Origin: Scandinavium lactucae
GTDB lineage: Bacteria > Pseudomonadota > Gammaproteobacteria > Enterobacterales > Enterobacteriaceae
NCBI RefSeq assembly: GCF_033843265.1
Contig: NZ_JAWXRD010000003.1
Location: 1-64,000 of the forward strand
Reading direction: 5' to 3'
Length of the DNA stretch: 64,000 bases
Within the stretch, counting starts at the first letter, position 1. Every line of letters starts with the position of its first letter. Positions 43,363-52,495 of the stretch are shown one piece after another. Made by a program: the position numbers and the translations under genes. The notes beneath the pieces are model-generated. The model made no database searches and had not been told where the DNA came from. It saw only the letters and a list, made by a program, of their open reading frames with translations.

Positions 43363-45015
43363 TTATGGCTCGCCGTAGAGGCCCATCAAGCGGCGTACCA
43401 CGCCGTTGGTCCAGCCGAAACCGTCCTGTAACGGGTATTCACCGCCGCCGCCTTCACGGGGCGTGCTGCTGGCGATGTGATACTTCTCAATCAGCTTGTG
43501 ATGATGCTGATAAAAGTGGTTCACCGTCTGTAGCCAGCTGCGGGCGATTTCATCTCCCAGGGTATCGTTGCCGTACAGCTTGAAGCCCTGGATAGCCATC
43601 CATTGCAGCGGGGCCCAACCGTTGGGGAAATCCCACTGCTCGCCGCTGTCATACTCGGTAGCGAGGATCCCGCCCGGCGTCAGCAGACGTGTGCGCACGG
43701 CAGTATCAAGCTTGTCCGCCTGTTCATGCGTCGCCATGCCAACATACAGCGGCACCATGCTGGCCGCAGAAAACAGCCCCAGCTCTTCGCGCCGCCAGTC
43801 GTAATCGCGGAAGCAGCCCTGCTCGTTATCCCACAGATAACGGGTGACTGCAGCCCGACGCTCGCTGGCTTTATGGCGAAATTCAGCTTCGGTTTCCCGA
43901 TCGCCTTTTGAACCGGAGATATTGGCAATAGTGCTTTCCAGTTTGTACAGAAACGCATTCAAATCGATCGGGATAAACTGGGTCGTACGAATACTCGCCA
44001 GGCGGGTAGTATCCCGCAGCCAGCGCGAGGAGTAATCCCACCCGGACTCCGCCCCGGCGCGCAAGTCGCGATACACCTCGTTCGGCGGACGCCCGGAATG
44101 ACGCGCGGTTTCGACGTCCTCTAACCAGGATTCATCCCGCGGCGTGTCACGGTCATCCCAGAAACGGTTCAATAGCGAACCGTCCGGCATCCGCACCACG
44201 TGTCGCCAGGCCTGATTCGGCAGCAGGTTTCCCGCGCCGTCCATCCAGAAGTTGTATTCCATCTTCAGGTGGTCGAGATAGCGCTTCGCCCCACGCACGC
44301 CGTCTTCTTCAAACAGTTCCACCATCAGGGCAAAAACCGGCGGCTGCGAGCGACTGAGGTAGTAGGTGCGGTTCCCGTTCGGAATGTGGCCGTAACGCTC
44401 GATCATCCAGGCGAAATTATCGGCCATACACTTGAGCAAATCTTCACGACCGCTTTCGGCCAGACCGAGCATGGTGAAGTAGGAGTCCCAATAGTAGGTC
44501 TCGGTGAAACGCCCGCCGGGTACAATGTACGCCTGGGGCAGTGCCAGCAGTGAGGACCAGGGAATGTGATCCTGTGGCTCGCGGGTCAGCACCGGCCATA
44601 GCGTGTCGATATGATCTTTCAACGTGCGGTTAGGGTCAGAAACGTACTCATCGCCGTGCGGGTCAGGCAGCCAGAAATGCTCCTCAACAAACGCCCGCAG
44701 ATTGAAGCCAGGCTGGCGTTTTTGCTGGCGGAACTGAATCAGGATATCGAGCGGATCCATCTTCGGCGCACAGTCAGGAAAGGTTTTGCTGTCGGCAAAA
44801 ATCCGCGCAGCCTGCACGCGTTCAAAGAGTTCAAGATAACGGTCTGCGGGGGTCAGCGCGTCAGAGGCGGGCATCCCCTCAATCATCTCCGGTTCTGGCT
44901 CGACCTCGAACATTTCATCCAGTTTCAACTCGCACGGATCCGTAAGATAGCTAAGCTCGGCCTCAAGGGCCTGCGCTTCGTCGGTTTCCGGGTTACGTAA
45001 TTTCTGGTTGAACAT
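43363..45015 (-). CDS. treF: Cytoplasmic trehalase TreF
   Basis: 550 residues from ATG 45015, where MFNQKLRNP matches the TreF start; the frame is open 54 more codons but that extension is not family-like. GH37 fold with signature 1 PGGRFTETYYWDSY, signature 2 QWDFPNGWAP, catalytic region GAESGWDYSSRW and C-terminal REGGGGEYPLQDGFGWTNGV. No signal peptide, so this is the cytoplasmic enzyme and not TreA. It splits trehalose into two glucoses during or after osmotic stress; E. coli treF is sigma-S-influenced. Confidence 0.96.
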   Translation of the reverse strand: MFNQKLRNPETDEAQALEAELSYLTDPCELKLDEMFEVEPEPEMIEGMPASDALTPADRYLELFERVQAARIFADSKTFPDCAPKMDPLDILIQFRQQKRQPGFNLRAFVEEHFWLPDPHGDEYVSDPNRTLKDHIDTLWPVLTREPQDHIPWSSLLALPQAYIVPGGRFTETYYWDSYFTMLGLAESGREDLLKCMADNFAWMIERYGHIPNGNRTYYLSRSQPPVFALMVELFEEDGVRGAKRYLDHLKMEYNFWMDGAGNLLPNQAWRHVVRMPDGSLLNRFWDDRDTPRDESWLEDVETARHSGRPPNEVYRDLRAGAESGWDYSSRWLRDTTRLASIRTTQFIPIDLNAFLYKLESTIANISGSKGDRETEAEFRHKASERRAAVTRYLWDNEQGCFRDYDWRREELGLFSAASMVPLYVGMATHEQADKLDTAVRTRLLTPGGILATEYDSGEQWDFPNGWAPLQWMAIQGFKLYGNDTLGDEIARSWLQTVNHFYQHHHKLIEKYHIASSTPREGGGGEYPLQDGFGWTNGVVRRLMGLYGEP

Positions 45016-45221
45016 AGAGTAAAAACCTCCGGATTTCGTCAATACAGGAGCCGGAAAAAAATCCGGCGCTCTTTTAAGCGTAGTCATTCGCTTCGATCTG
45101 CGGGAAGCGGCTTTCACACTTTCAGAGCTTTCACTTTGCAACGAATTATGAATATGGTTATCGTCTGCCCTCGTCATTGATTAGCACGCATTATGCATTT
45201 TACGAAACGGGAAGGTCCGGG

Positions 45222-46385
45222 TTGAAAGGGTTTATACTCCCTGGTTTGCTGGCGTCTGCACTGCTTTCAGGGTGTGCCGGAACGCTTTCGCAGATGAATA
45301 TGCCTTCCAGTGAAGTGCAGCAGGTGGCACAAAATGGCCGGGCGCTATCCGTCGATGAGCTGGTCACCGAATATATGCACAGCAAACAGGTGTCGGGCAT
45401 GGTGGTGGCCGTGATTAAGCATAACGGCCCGGCGACGTTCTATTGCTATGGCGTGACGGATGCTAAAAATCGCTATCCCATCACGCCGGATACCCTGTTT
45501 GCTCTCGGTTCGCTCAGCAAAGGCATAACGGCGGAAGTCATCACCCTGTTGGTCAATGAAGGCCGTTTACACTGGGACGACACCCTCTCCACGCTGCTAC
45601 CGCCCGGTACCCCGCTGAGTGACGACGCGCGAAAAATTACCCTGATTCAGCTGGTGACCCACACCTCTGGCCTGCCGCGTCAGCCGATGAATTTGCTGTC
45701 GCTGGAACATCTACTGCGCTATCTGCGCGACGGCGAGAACTTCTATCAGGATTTGGACAGCGACGGCGTACTGAATTATCTCAGCAGCTTCCGCGCGCCG
45801 CTTAACCGGGAACCGATATATTCCAATTTAGGCTACGCGATTCTCGGCTATATTCTCAAATATCAGACCGGGCAGTCGATCGAGACGTTATCCGCGCAGA
45901 GACTCTTCCAGCCGCTGGGCATGGCAAACACCAGCTTTAAACCGCAAACGCTGCGCGCTTATCCGCAACGCGCTTTAGGCCACGCGGGCGATCAGCCGAA
46001 GCTTATCGCCCGGGGGGCATTAACCCCAGACTGGCAATTCAGCAATAATATGGTGGGGGCCGCGAGTCTTTATAGCGATGCGCGCGATCTGATTGAATAT
46101 ACCCGGGCGCATTTCTCTGCCACCGATAATCAGGCGCTGAATAAAACGTTTTCTGACATCAGCGTCAATTATTATCCGCGAGAAAAAGAAGCCGCCAATA
46201 TTGCCTGGATCACCGACACCTACGGGCCGCAAAAAATCACTTATCAGGTGGGTTATATCGGTGGCTATTCGAGCTATATTGGCTTTGACAAACAGAATAA
46301 GAATGCGGTGGTGGTATTACAGAATAGTTTTAACTGGAGTAATTATATCGGGCACGCGTTATTGAAACGTATCGCGCCCGAATAA
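45222..46385 (+). CDS. Beta-lactamase-fold (class C/AmpH-like) lipoprotein
   Basis: 387 residues from TTG 45222, preceded by GAAGG. This start gives a lipoprotein signal (KGFILPGLLASALLSGC) with lipobox LSGC; the frame opens at TTG 45177 without ribosome site. Penicillin-binding fold with SxxK (GSLSKG, near residue 97), HTSGLPR, and YSN (near 200). The third motif KTG is not seen; the matching region reads TYQVGYIGGYS. It may be a carboxypeptidase or esterase of the periplasmic leaflet; beta-lactam resistance should not be assumed. Divergent from treF. Confidence 0.85.
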   Translation: MKGFILPGLLASALLSGCAGTLSQMNMPSSEVQQVAQNGRALSVDELVTEYMHSKQVSGMVVAVIKHNGPATFYCYGVTDAKNRYPITPDTLFALGSLSKGITAEVITLLVNEGRLHWDDTLSTLLPPGTPLSDDARKITLIQLVTHTSGLPRQPMNLLSLEHLLRYLRDGENFYQDLDSDGVLNYLSSFRAPLNREPIYSNLGYAILGYILKYQTGQSIETLSAQRLFQPLGMANTSFKPQTLRAYPQRALGHAGDQPKLIARGALTPDWQFSNNMVGAASLYSDARDLIEYTRAHFSATDNQALNKTFSDISVNYYPREKEAANIAWITDTYGPQKITYQVGYIGGYSSYIGFDKQNKNAVVVLQNSFNWSNYIGHALLKRIAPE

Positions 46386-46391
46386 GGTCTT

Positions 46392-46643
46392 TTACCACTT
46401 CTCGTCGCGTGCTTCCCGGCGACCGTCGCGGCGATTTTCACGTTTGTCCTGACGGCAAGACGCATTGCTCTTGTTATCCTCTCTGACGCAGTCTCGTTTT
46501 TCTTCACGACCCGTCGAACGCGTGTCCTGACGGATATCACGTGCCTCCTGGCGTTTTTCGCTGCGATAAGTGGCATGTGCTGAAGGTATCACGGCAGGTA
46601 GCAACATCGCCGCGGTAGCCAGAGAAAGAATTAATTTTTTCAT
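46392..46643 (-). CDS. Small Arg/Asp/Glu-rich exported protein
   Basis: 83 residues: a clear Sec signal peptide (KKLILSLATAAMLLPAVIPS, cleavage after AHA), then a ~58-residue highly charged domain of repeated Arg/Glu/Asp pairs (EKRQEARDIRQDTRS, REEKRD, KRENRRDGRREARDEKW) with two cysteines that could form a disulfide. The mature part would be helical. I recognise no characterised family. Convergent with the beta-lactamase-fold gene (7 bp gap). Start supported by codon bias and signal peptide. Confidence 0.75.
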   Translation of the reverse strand: MKKLILSLATAAMLLPAVIPSAHATYRSEKRQEARDIRQDTRSTGREEKRDCVREDNKSNASCRQDKRENRRDGRREARDEKW

Positions 46644-46785
46644 AAAATGAAAGCCTTAGCTTATTAATCTCGTGGAGAAACAGGGCGCATATTTTCACGC
46701 AGTTATAAGGGGAGCTTAGTACACTTTGTGCGGAAAGAAGGGCCGCCAATGTCCAGTATTGGATTTATAGCAGCAGAACGGTTGC

Positions 46786-46815
46786 AAATAAAAAGCCCCG
46801 TGAAATCACGGGGCT
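46786..46815 (-). terminator. Rho-independent terminator of gor
   Basis: On the minus strand, stem AGCCCCGTGA/TCACGGGGCT is followed by TTTTTATTT, about 25 bp after the gor stop. Confidence 0.92.
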
Positions 46816-46838
46816 CAGAATGAGTTAATGAGTGCGAA

Positions 46839-48191
46839 TTAACGCATCGTCACAAACTCTTCCGCAGCCGTCGGGTGGATGGCGACGGTATTGTCGAAGT
46901 CTTTCTTGGTAGCACCCATTTTCAGTGCCACGGCGAAGCCTTGCAGGATCTCGTCCATCCCGAAACCAATGCCGTGGATACCGACAATCTTCTCTTCCGG
47001 GCCAACGCAAACCAGCTTCATACGGCACGGTTGGCGGTGAGAGGTGACGGCGGTGTACATCGCAGTGAAAGAAGATTTATACACTTTCACGGCATCGTCA
47101 CCATACTGCTCACGCGCCTGCGGCTCGCTCAGGCCGATGGTGCCGATTGGCGGATGGCTGAACACCACGGTCGGGATGTTGCTGTAGTCCAGATGCTCGT
47201 CCGGCTTGTTGTTGAACAGACGCTCGGAAAGGCGACGACCTGCGGCAACGGCCACCGGAGTCAGTTCAACGGCACCGGTGTTATCACCCACCGCGTAAAT
47301 GCCCGGCACGCTGGTGTTCTGGAACTTATCGACAACGATGTAGCCTTTATCGTTGGTTTTCACCCCGGTCGCCGCCAGGTTGAAATTGTCGGTTTCTGGC
47401 TCACGGCCAATCGCCCAAATCAGGCTGTCGACGGTCTGGCTACGACCATCTTCCAGCTCCAGCGTCAGGCTACCGTCGGCATTTTTAACAACGGCCTTCG
47501 GCACCGCGTGGGTGTGCAGCGTTGGGCCTTCAGCGGCCATCACTTCTACCAGGGTCTCGACAATCATCGGGTCGAAGCTGCGCAGCGGGGCGTGTTTACG
47601 CACGAACAGGTGCGTTTCAGCGCCCAGACCGTTAATCACACCCGCCAGTTCGACCGCAATATAACCCGCACCCACCACCGCCACGCGTTTCGGCAGGGCA
47701 GGCAGGGCAAAGAAGCCGTCGGAGTCGATGCCGTATTCCACGCCCGGAATGCTCGGGTGGCTTGGGCGGCCACCGGTGGCAATCAGAATGTGGTCGGCGG
47801 TCAGGGTTTCCCCGTTCACTTCGATGGTTTTCTCATCGATGAAACGCGCAAAGCCTTTGATAACGTCCACTTTATTTTTTCCCAGCACGGTGTCGTACGA
47901 GCTGTGGATGCGGTCGATGTAGGCGCTGCGGCTGGACACCAGTTTGTTCCAGTCGAAGTGGTTGAGGGTGGTATCGAAGCCGTAGTCCGGGCCATACATA
48001 TGAATGGCCTCGCGGATCTGCGCGGCATGCCACATCACTTTCTTCGGCACGCAGCCCACGTTCACGCAGGTGCCGCCGAGTTCTTTGGCTTCAATCAGCG
48101 CACATTTCTGGCCGTACATGGCCGCGCGGTTGATGGAGGCGATGCCGCCGCTGCCGCCGCCGATTGCGATGTAGTCATAATGCTTAGTCAT
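46839..48191 (-). CDS. gor: Glutathione reductase
   Basis: A 450-residue flavoprotein disulfide reductase, the same length as E. coli Gor. FAD motif GGGSGGIASI, redox disulfide GGTCVNVGCVPKK, NAD(P) motif GAGYIAVELAGV followed by FVRKH (basic, NADPH-type), FAD contact GIYAVGDN and the interface catalytic HPTAAEE. It keeps glutathione reduced. Ribosome site GGAAGAAG. The treF-gor interval holds only two genes; in E. coli K-12 this chromosomal interval carries the ars operon and acid-fitness island. Confidence 0.98.
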   Translation of the reverse strand: MTKHYDYIAIGGGSGGIASINRAAMYGQKCALIEAKELGGTCVNVGCVPKKVMWHAAQIREAIHMYGPDYGFDTTLNHFDWNKLVSSRSAYIDRIHSSYDTVLGKNKVDVIKGFARFIDEKTIEVNGETLTADHILIATGGRPSHPSIPGVEYGIDSDGFFALPALPKRVAVVGAGYIAVELAGVINGLGAETHLFVRKHAPLRSFDPMIVETLVEVMAAEGPTLHTHAVPKAVVKNADGSLTLELEDGRSQTVDSLIWAIGREPETDNFNLAATGVKTNDKGYIVVDKFQNTSVPGIYAVGDNTGAVELTPVAVAAGRRLSERLFNNKPDEHLDYSNIPTVVFSHPPIGTIGLSEPQAREQYGDDAVKVYKSSFTAMYTAVTSHRQPCRMKLVCVGPEEKIVGIHGIGFGMDEILQGFAVALKMGATKKDFDNTVAIHPTAAEEFVTMR

Positions 48192-48261
48192 AGCTTCTTC
48201 CTTAATCGTTGATTGCCGCGATTGTATACCTGGAATTCATAGGTTCCACCGATGATTGCGA

Positions 48262-49104
48262 TTACTCCGGTACGATCCAACTCACGGTGGCGTGACCGGT
48301 GCCCGCCGGGACGAGCTTTTTGTGCAGCCAGGGCAGAACGTTTTTCATCTGTTGTTCGAGCTTCCACGGCGGGTTGATAACAATCATCCCCGAGGCGGTC
48401 ATGCCGCGCTGATCGCTGTCCGGACGTACCGCCAGTTCGATTTGCAGGATGCGGCGAATGCCGGTGGCTTCAAGCTCTTTGATCATGCGTTTAATTTGCG
48501 CCCGCAGTACCACCGGATACCACAGCGCGTAGGTGCCGGTCGCGAAACGCTTGTAGCCGTCGCTGATGCCGGACACCACTGCCTGATAGTCCGTTTTAAT
48601 TTCATACGGGGGATCGATAAGGATCAGGCCACGGCGAGAAGCAGGCGGCAACTTGGATTTAAGCTGCTGATAGCCGTCGGATTTCTCCACGCGGGCGCGG
48701 TCATCTTTCTGGAATTCGGAACGCAGCAGCGGGAAATCGCTCGGGTGCAATTCGGTCAGGCTCAGGCTGTCCTGCTCGCGCAGCAGCTGGCGTGCAATTA
48801 ACGGGGAGCCCGGGTAGTAGCGCAGCTGCCCGCTGCGGTTGAAATGCTGTACCACACTGATGTAAGGCTCTAATTCCGCAGGCAAATCATCCTGCTGCCA
48901 GATACGGGCGATGCCCTCCATATATTCCCCGGTACGTTCTGCATGCTCGCCGCTCAGCTGGTAACGACCGGCACCTGCGTGGGTATCGAGATAGAGAAAC
49001 GGTTTTTCTTTCTCTTTCAGCGATTCAATGATCAGGCTCTGAACGGTGTGTTTGAGGACGTCGGCGTGGTTGCCGGCGTGAAAGCTGTGGCGATAACTGA
49101 GCAT
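48262..49104 (-). CDS. rlmJ: 23S rRNA m6A2030 methyltransferase RlmJ
   Basis: 280 residues from ATG 49104, the family start MLSYRHSFHAGNHADVLKH; the upstream open frame overlaps the prlC promoter and is discarded. Rossmann methyltransferase with catalytic DPPY (LILIDPPYEIK), a helical subdomain insertion, and the C-terminal MIVINPPWKL segment. It modifies A2030 of 23S rRNA. Divergent from prlC. Confidence 0.96.
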   Translation of the reverse strand: MLSYRHSFHAGNHADVLKHTVQSLIIESLKEKEKPFLYLDTHAGAGRYQLSGEHAERTGEYMEGIARIWQQDDLPAELEPYISVVQHFNRSGQLRYYPGSPLIARQLLREQDSLSLTELHPSDFPLLRSEFQKDDRARVEKSDGYQQLKSKLPPASRRGLILIDPPYEIKTDYQAVVSGISDGYKRFATGTYALWYPVVLRAQIKRMIKELEATGIRRILQIELAVRPDSDQRGMTASGMIVINPPWKLEQQMKNVLPWLHKKLVPAGTGHATVSWIVPE

Positions 49105-49130
49105 GGATAAACGTATTCCAGATTGTAAAC

Positions 49131-49161
49131 GTAGGCCCGATAAGCGGAGTGCCATCGGGCA
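49131..49161. repeat. Single REP-like unit between rlmJ and prlC
   Basis: GTAGGCCCGATAAGCGGAGT followed by GCCATCGGGCA, a half-BIME typical of enterobacterial intergenic DNA. Confidence 0.75.
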
Positions 49162-49225
49162 AAAATAGAGCGTATCGGCACAGTATACAGAAAAGTCCCT
49201 GTCGCCGCGAAAGCACAAGCGCTGC

Positions 49226-49255
49226 CATTGAAATCCTCTACAATTATCCCCATTC
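49226..49255 (+). promoter_or_regulatory. Sigma-32 heat-shock promoter of prlC-rsmJ
   Basis: CATTGAAA, a 14-bp spacer and CCCCATTC match the sigma-32 consensus (CTTGAAA / CCCCATnT). It lies about 60 bp before the prlC ATG; E. coli prlC is a heat-shock gene. Confidence 0.85.
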
Positions 49256-49317
49256 TACAAAGATATGTGCCGCGCCGGACGTGCGCCTCATTCACCTTTT
49301 TCAACAGGACCGCGCTT

Positions 49318-51360
49318 ATGACCAATCCATTATTGACGCCTTTCGAACTGCCGCCATTTTCGAAAATCCAGCCTGAGCACGTTGTGCCTGCGGTCACTAA
49401 AGCGCTGGACGATTGTCGCGCCGCGGTAGAAAGCGTCGTTGCCCAAGGCGCGCCGTATAGCTGGGAAACTCTCTGCCAGCCGCTGGCCGAAGTGGACGAC
49501 GTACTGGGCCGTGTTTTCTCCCCGGTGAGCCATCTGAACTCTGTCAAAAATAGCCCGGAATTGCGCGAAGCCTATGAACAGACCCTGCCGCTGCTGTCAG
49601 AATACAGCACCTGGGTCGGGCAGCATGAAGGGCTGTATCAGGCCTATCGCGACCTGCGCGAGGGCGATAACTATGCGGGCCTCAATACCGCGCAGAAAAA
49701 AGCGGTCGATAACGCGCTGCGCGACTTTGAGCTGTCGGGGATTGGCCTGTCGAAAGAAAAACAGAAACGCTATGGCGAAATCGCCGCGCGTCTGTCCGAA
49801 TTAGGCAACCAGTACAGCAACAATGTACTGGACGCTACCATGGGCTGGACCAAGCTTGTCACCGATGAAGCCGACCTTGCCGGAATGCCGGAAAGCGCCC
49901 TGGCGGCGGCAAAAGCCCAGGCCGAAGCCAAAGAGCAGGAAGGGTATCTGCTGACGCTGGATATCCCGAGCTATCTGCCGGTGATGACCTATTGCGACAA
50001 CGCCGCGTTGCGGGAAGAGATGTACCGCGCCTATACCACCCGTGCATCCGATCAAGGCCCGAACGCCGGGAAGTGGGATAACAGCCCGGTGATGGCCGAG
50101 ATCCTCGCCCTGCGTCACGAACTGGCGCAACTGCTGGGCTTCGAAAGCTATGCCTATAAATCTCTCGCCACCAAAATGGCAGAAAATCCACAGCAGGTGC
50201 TCGATTTCCTGACCGATCTGGCGAAACGTGCCCGTCCGCAGGGTGAGAAAGAGCTGGCTCAGCTGCGCGCCTATGCGAAAGCAGAGTTTGGTGTCGACGA
50301 TCTACAGCCGTGGGATATTGCCTGGTACAGCGAAAAACAGAAACAGCATCTGTACAGCATCAGCGATGAGCAATTGCGTCCGTACTTCCCGGAAAACAAA
50401 GCCGTCAACGGCCTGTTTGAAGTGGTGCAGCGCATTTACGGCATCACCGCTAAAGAGCGCAAAGACGTGGATGTCTGGAACCCGGAAGTGCGTTTCTTCG
50501 AGCTATACGACGACAAAAACGAACTGCGCGGCAGCTTCTACCTCGACCTTTATGCGCGGGAACACAAGCGCGGCGGGGCGTGGATGGACGACTGCGTCGG
50601 CCAGATGCGTAAAGCCGACGGCTCGCTGCAAAAACCGGTGGCCTACCTCACCTGTAACTTTAACCGCCCGGTCAGCGGCAAACCGGCGCTGTTCACGCAT
50701 GATGAAGTGATTACCCTGTTCCACGAGTTCGGTCACGGTCTGCATCATATGCTGACCCGTATCGAAACCGCGGGCGTGTCGGGCATCAGCGGTGTGCCGT
50801 GGGATGCGGTCGAACTGCCGAGCCAGTTTATGGAAAACTGGTGCTGGGAGCCGGACGCGCTGGCGTTTATCTCCGGCCACTACGAAACCGGTGAACCGCT
50901 GCCGAAAGAACTGCTGGATAAAATGCTGGCGGCGAAAAACTATCAGGCGGCGATGTTCGTTCTGCGCCAGCTGGAATTCGGTCTGTTTGATTTCCGTCTG
51001 CACGCCGAGTTTAACCCTGAGCAGGGCGCGAAAATCCTCGAGACGTTGGCTGAAATTAAGGAACAGGTTTCCGTGGTGCCGGGTCCATCGTGGGGCCGTT
51101 TCCCGCACGCCTTCAGCCACATTTTTGCCGGTGGCTATGCGGCGGGTTACTACAGCTATCTGTGGGCCGACGTGCTGGCAGCAGATGCCTTCTCTCGCTT
51201 TGAAGAAGAGGGGATTTTCAACCGTGAAACCGGCCAGTCGTTCCTCGACAACATCTTGACCCGGGGCGGTTCCGAAGAGCCAATGACCCTGTTCAAACGC
51301 TTCCGTGGCCGCGAGCCGCAGCTGGATGCGATGCTTGAGCATTACGGCATCAAGGGCTGA
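49318..51360 (+). CDS. prlC: Oligopeptidase A
   Basis: 680 residues from ATG 49318 (MTNPLLTPFELPPFSKI), equal to E. coli PrlC; the in-frame extension to 49228 overlaps the promoter. M3 zinc metallopeptidase with HEFGH (ITLFHEFGHGLHH) and the downstream Glu ligand in WDAVELPSQFMENW. It degrades signal peptides and other short peptides in the cytosol. Ribosome site AACAGGA. Eight bases before rsmJ, so the two are probably co-transcribed from the sigma-32 promoter. Confidence 0.98.
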   Translation: MTNPLLTPFELPPFSKIQPEHVVPAVTKALDDCRAAVESVVAQGAPYSWETLCQPLAEVDDVLGRVFSPVSHLNSVKNSPELREAYEQTLPLLSEYSTWVGQHEGLYQAYRDLREGDNYAGLNTAQKKAVDNALRDFELSGIGLSKEKQKRYGEIAARLSELGNQYSNNVLDATMGWTKLVTDEADLAGMPESALAAAKAQAEAKEQEGYLLTLDIPSYLPVMTYCDNAALREEMYRAYTTRASDQGPNAGKWDNSPVMAEILALRHELAQLLGFESYAYKSLATKMAENPQQVLDFLTDLAKRARPQGEKELAQLRAYAKAEFGVDDLQPWDIAWYSEKQKQHLYSISDEQLRPYFPENKAVNGLFEVVQRIYGITAKERKDVDVWNPEVRFFELYDDKNELRGSFYLDLYAREHKRGGAWMDDCVGQMRKADGSLQKPVAYLTCNFNRPVSGKPALFTHDEVITLFHEFGHGLHHMLTRIETAGVSGISGVPWDAVELPSQFMENWCWEPDALAFISGHYETGEPLPKELLDKMLAAKNYQAAMFVLRQLEFGLFDFRLHAEFNPEQGAKILETLAEIKEQVSVVPGPSWGRFPHAFSHIFAGGYAAGYYSYLWADVLAADAFSRFEEEGIFNRETGQSFLDNILTRGGSEEPMTLFKRFRGREPQLDAMLEHYGIKG

Positions 51361-51367
51361 CACGTTA

Positions 51368-52126
51368 GTGAAAATCTGTTTAGTGGATGAATCAGGCGTC
51401 AGCGATGACGCCTTATCTGTTCTTGTGGCCCGCTGGGGTCTGGAACACGATGCGGATAACCTGATGGCGCTGGTGTTAACCCCGGAGCATCTGGAATTAC
51501 GTAAGCGCGATGAGCCCAAGCTCGGCGGCATCTTTGTCGATTTTGTCGGAGGGGCGATGGCGCACCGACGCAAGTTCGGCGGGGGGCGCGGCGAGGCGGT
51601 AGCGAAGGCGGTTGGCATCAAAGGCAGTTATCTGCCGGATGTCGTCGATGCCACCGCGGGCCTCGGACGCGATGCGTTCGTGCTGGCGTCCGTGGGCTGC
51701 CGGGTGCGGATGCTGGAGCGTAACCCGGTGGTGGCCGCGCTGCTCGACGATGGTCTGGCGCGCGGATACGCTGACCCGGAAATTGGCGGCTGGTTGCAGG
51801 AACGTTTGCAGTTGATCCACGCCTCAAGCCTGACGGCGCTGACCGATATCACGCCGCGTCCGCAGGTGGTGTACCTCGATCCGATGTTTCCGCACAAGCA
51901 GAAGAGTGCGCTGGTGAAAAAGGAGATGCGGGTATTCCAGTCGCTGGTGGGACCGGACCTGGATGCCGATGGTTTGTTAGGGCCAGCGCAACAGCTGGCG
52001 ACAAAGCGGGTGGTAGTCAAGCGCCCGGACTATGCGCCGCCGCTAGCCAATGTGGAAACGCCGAATGCGGTGCTCACTAAAGGGCATCGGTTTGATATTT
52101 ATGCGGGGAGAGCGGAGGAGTCGTGA
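51368..52126 (+). CDS. rsmJ: 16S rRNA m2G1516 methyltransferase RsmJ
   Basis: 252 residues starting at GTG 51368, where VKICLVDESG matches the known N-terminus. SAM-binding DATAGLGRDAFVLASVG, acidic LERNP and catalytic-loop YLDPMFPHKQKSA are present; nearly identical to E. coli RsmJ through the core. It methylates G1516 of 16S rRNA. Directly follows prlC. In E. coli dtpB lies between this gene and uspA; here only a 369-bp repeat-bearing gap separates them. Confidence 0.96.
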   Translation: MKICLVDESGVSDDALSVLVARWGLEHDADNLMALVLTPEHLELRKRDEPKLGGIFVDFVGGAMAHRRKFGGGRGEAVAKAVGIKGSYLPDVVDATAGLGRDAFVLASVGCRVRMLERNPVVAALLDDGLARGYADPEIGGWLQERLQLIHASSLTALTDITPRPQVVYLDPMFPHKQKSALVKKEMRVFQSLVGPDLDADGLLGPAQQLATKRVVVKRPDYAPPLANVETPNAVLTKGHRFDIYAGRAEES

Positions 52127-52152
52127 GGCTGCGCCTCTCCCGGCTAAGCTCT

Positions 52153-52460
52153 GTGGAATCGTTCCGTTCACCATACGTTCGCTATTCTCCGCAACCCTTG
52201 CAGAACGTGAACGGGATAAGGGGAGCACCACGCTCCCCTTATCAATCCCCGTGGCCCCGCAACAGAAATCGGTGCTGCGCACTGCCCGGTCTTCCAGCCA
52301 TCTGCCTGCGGCCGGCTCGACTCGACTTCCTGTCTCGTTTCGCCTCATCCCGCCATCCCTGGCGGTCTGACCTTGTCATCTGGCCTACAGCCCGGCGATT
52401 TCAAGCGGGGACACAACCAGTGCCCGAGGGAACTGAGGGTGTTGAGTGCGGCTAAAGATC
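52153..52460 (+). repeat. ~310-bp dispersed repeat, copy C
   Basis: Lies between convergent rsmJ and uspA. Same orientation as copy A; the core from about 52200 to 52440 differs from A at only about eight positions. The right arm is degenerate (GTGCGGCTAAAGATC instead of the AAATCGCC arm). The unit starts with GGAATCGTTCCGTTCACCA, matched in A and, more loosely, in B. Confidence 0.9.
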
Positions 52461-52463
52461 AGT

Positions 52464-52486
52464 CCCCTCTCCCTAAGGGAGAGGGG
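52464..52486. terminator. GC hairpin before the uspA 3' end
   Basis: CCCCTCTCCCT/AGGGAGAGGGG with a one-base loop, about 10 bp beyond the uspA stop. It is followed on the minus strand by ACTGATC and not Ts, so termination is likely but not certain. Confidence 0.6.
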
Positions 52487-52495
52487 AAAAGGCAC

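Noticed and set aside
45177..45221. Upstream TTG start for the beta-lactamase-fold gene
   Set aside because: It has no ribosome site and would bury the lipoprotein signal; TTG 45222 with GAAGG gives a normal lipobox signal peptide.
46875..48212. A 445-codon plus-strand open frame opposite gor
   Set aside because: Composition is His/Val/Gly-rich with no domain, exactly antisense to an unambiguous glutathione reductase.
50503..51621. A 372-codon minus-strand open frame opposite prlC/rsmJ
   Set aside because: Antisense to two well-identified genes, no start signals and no family.
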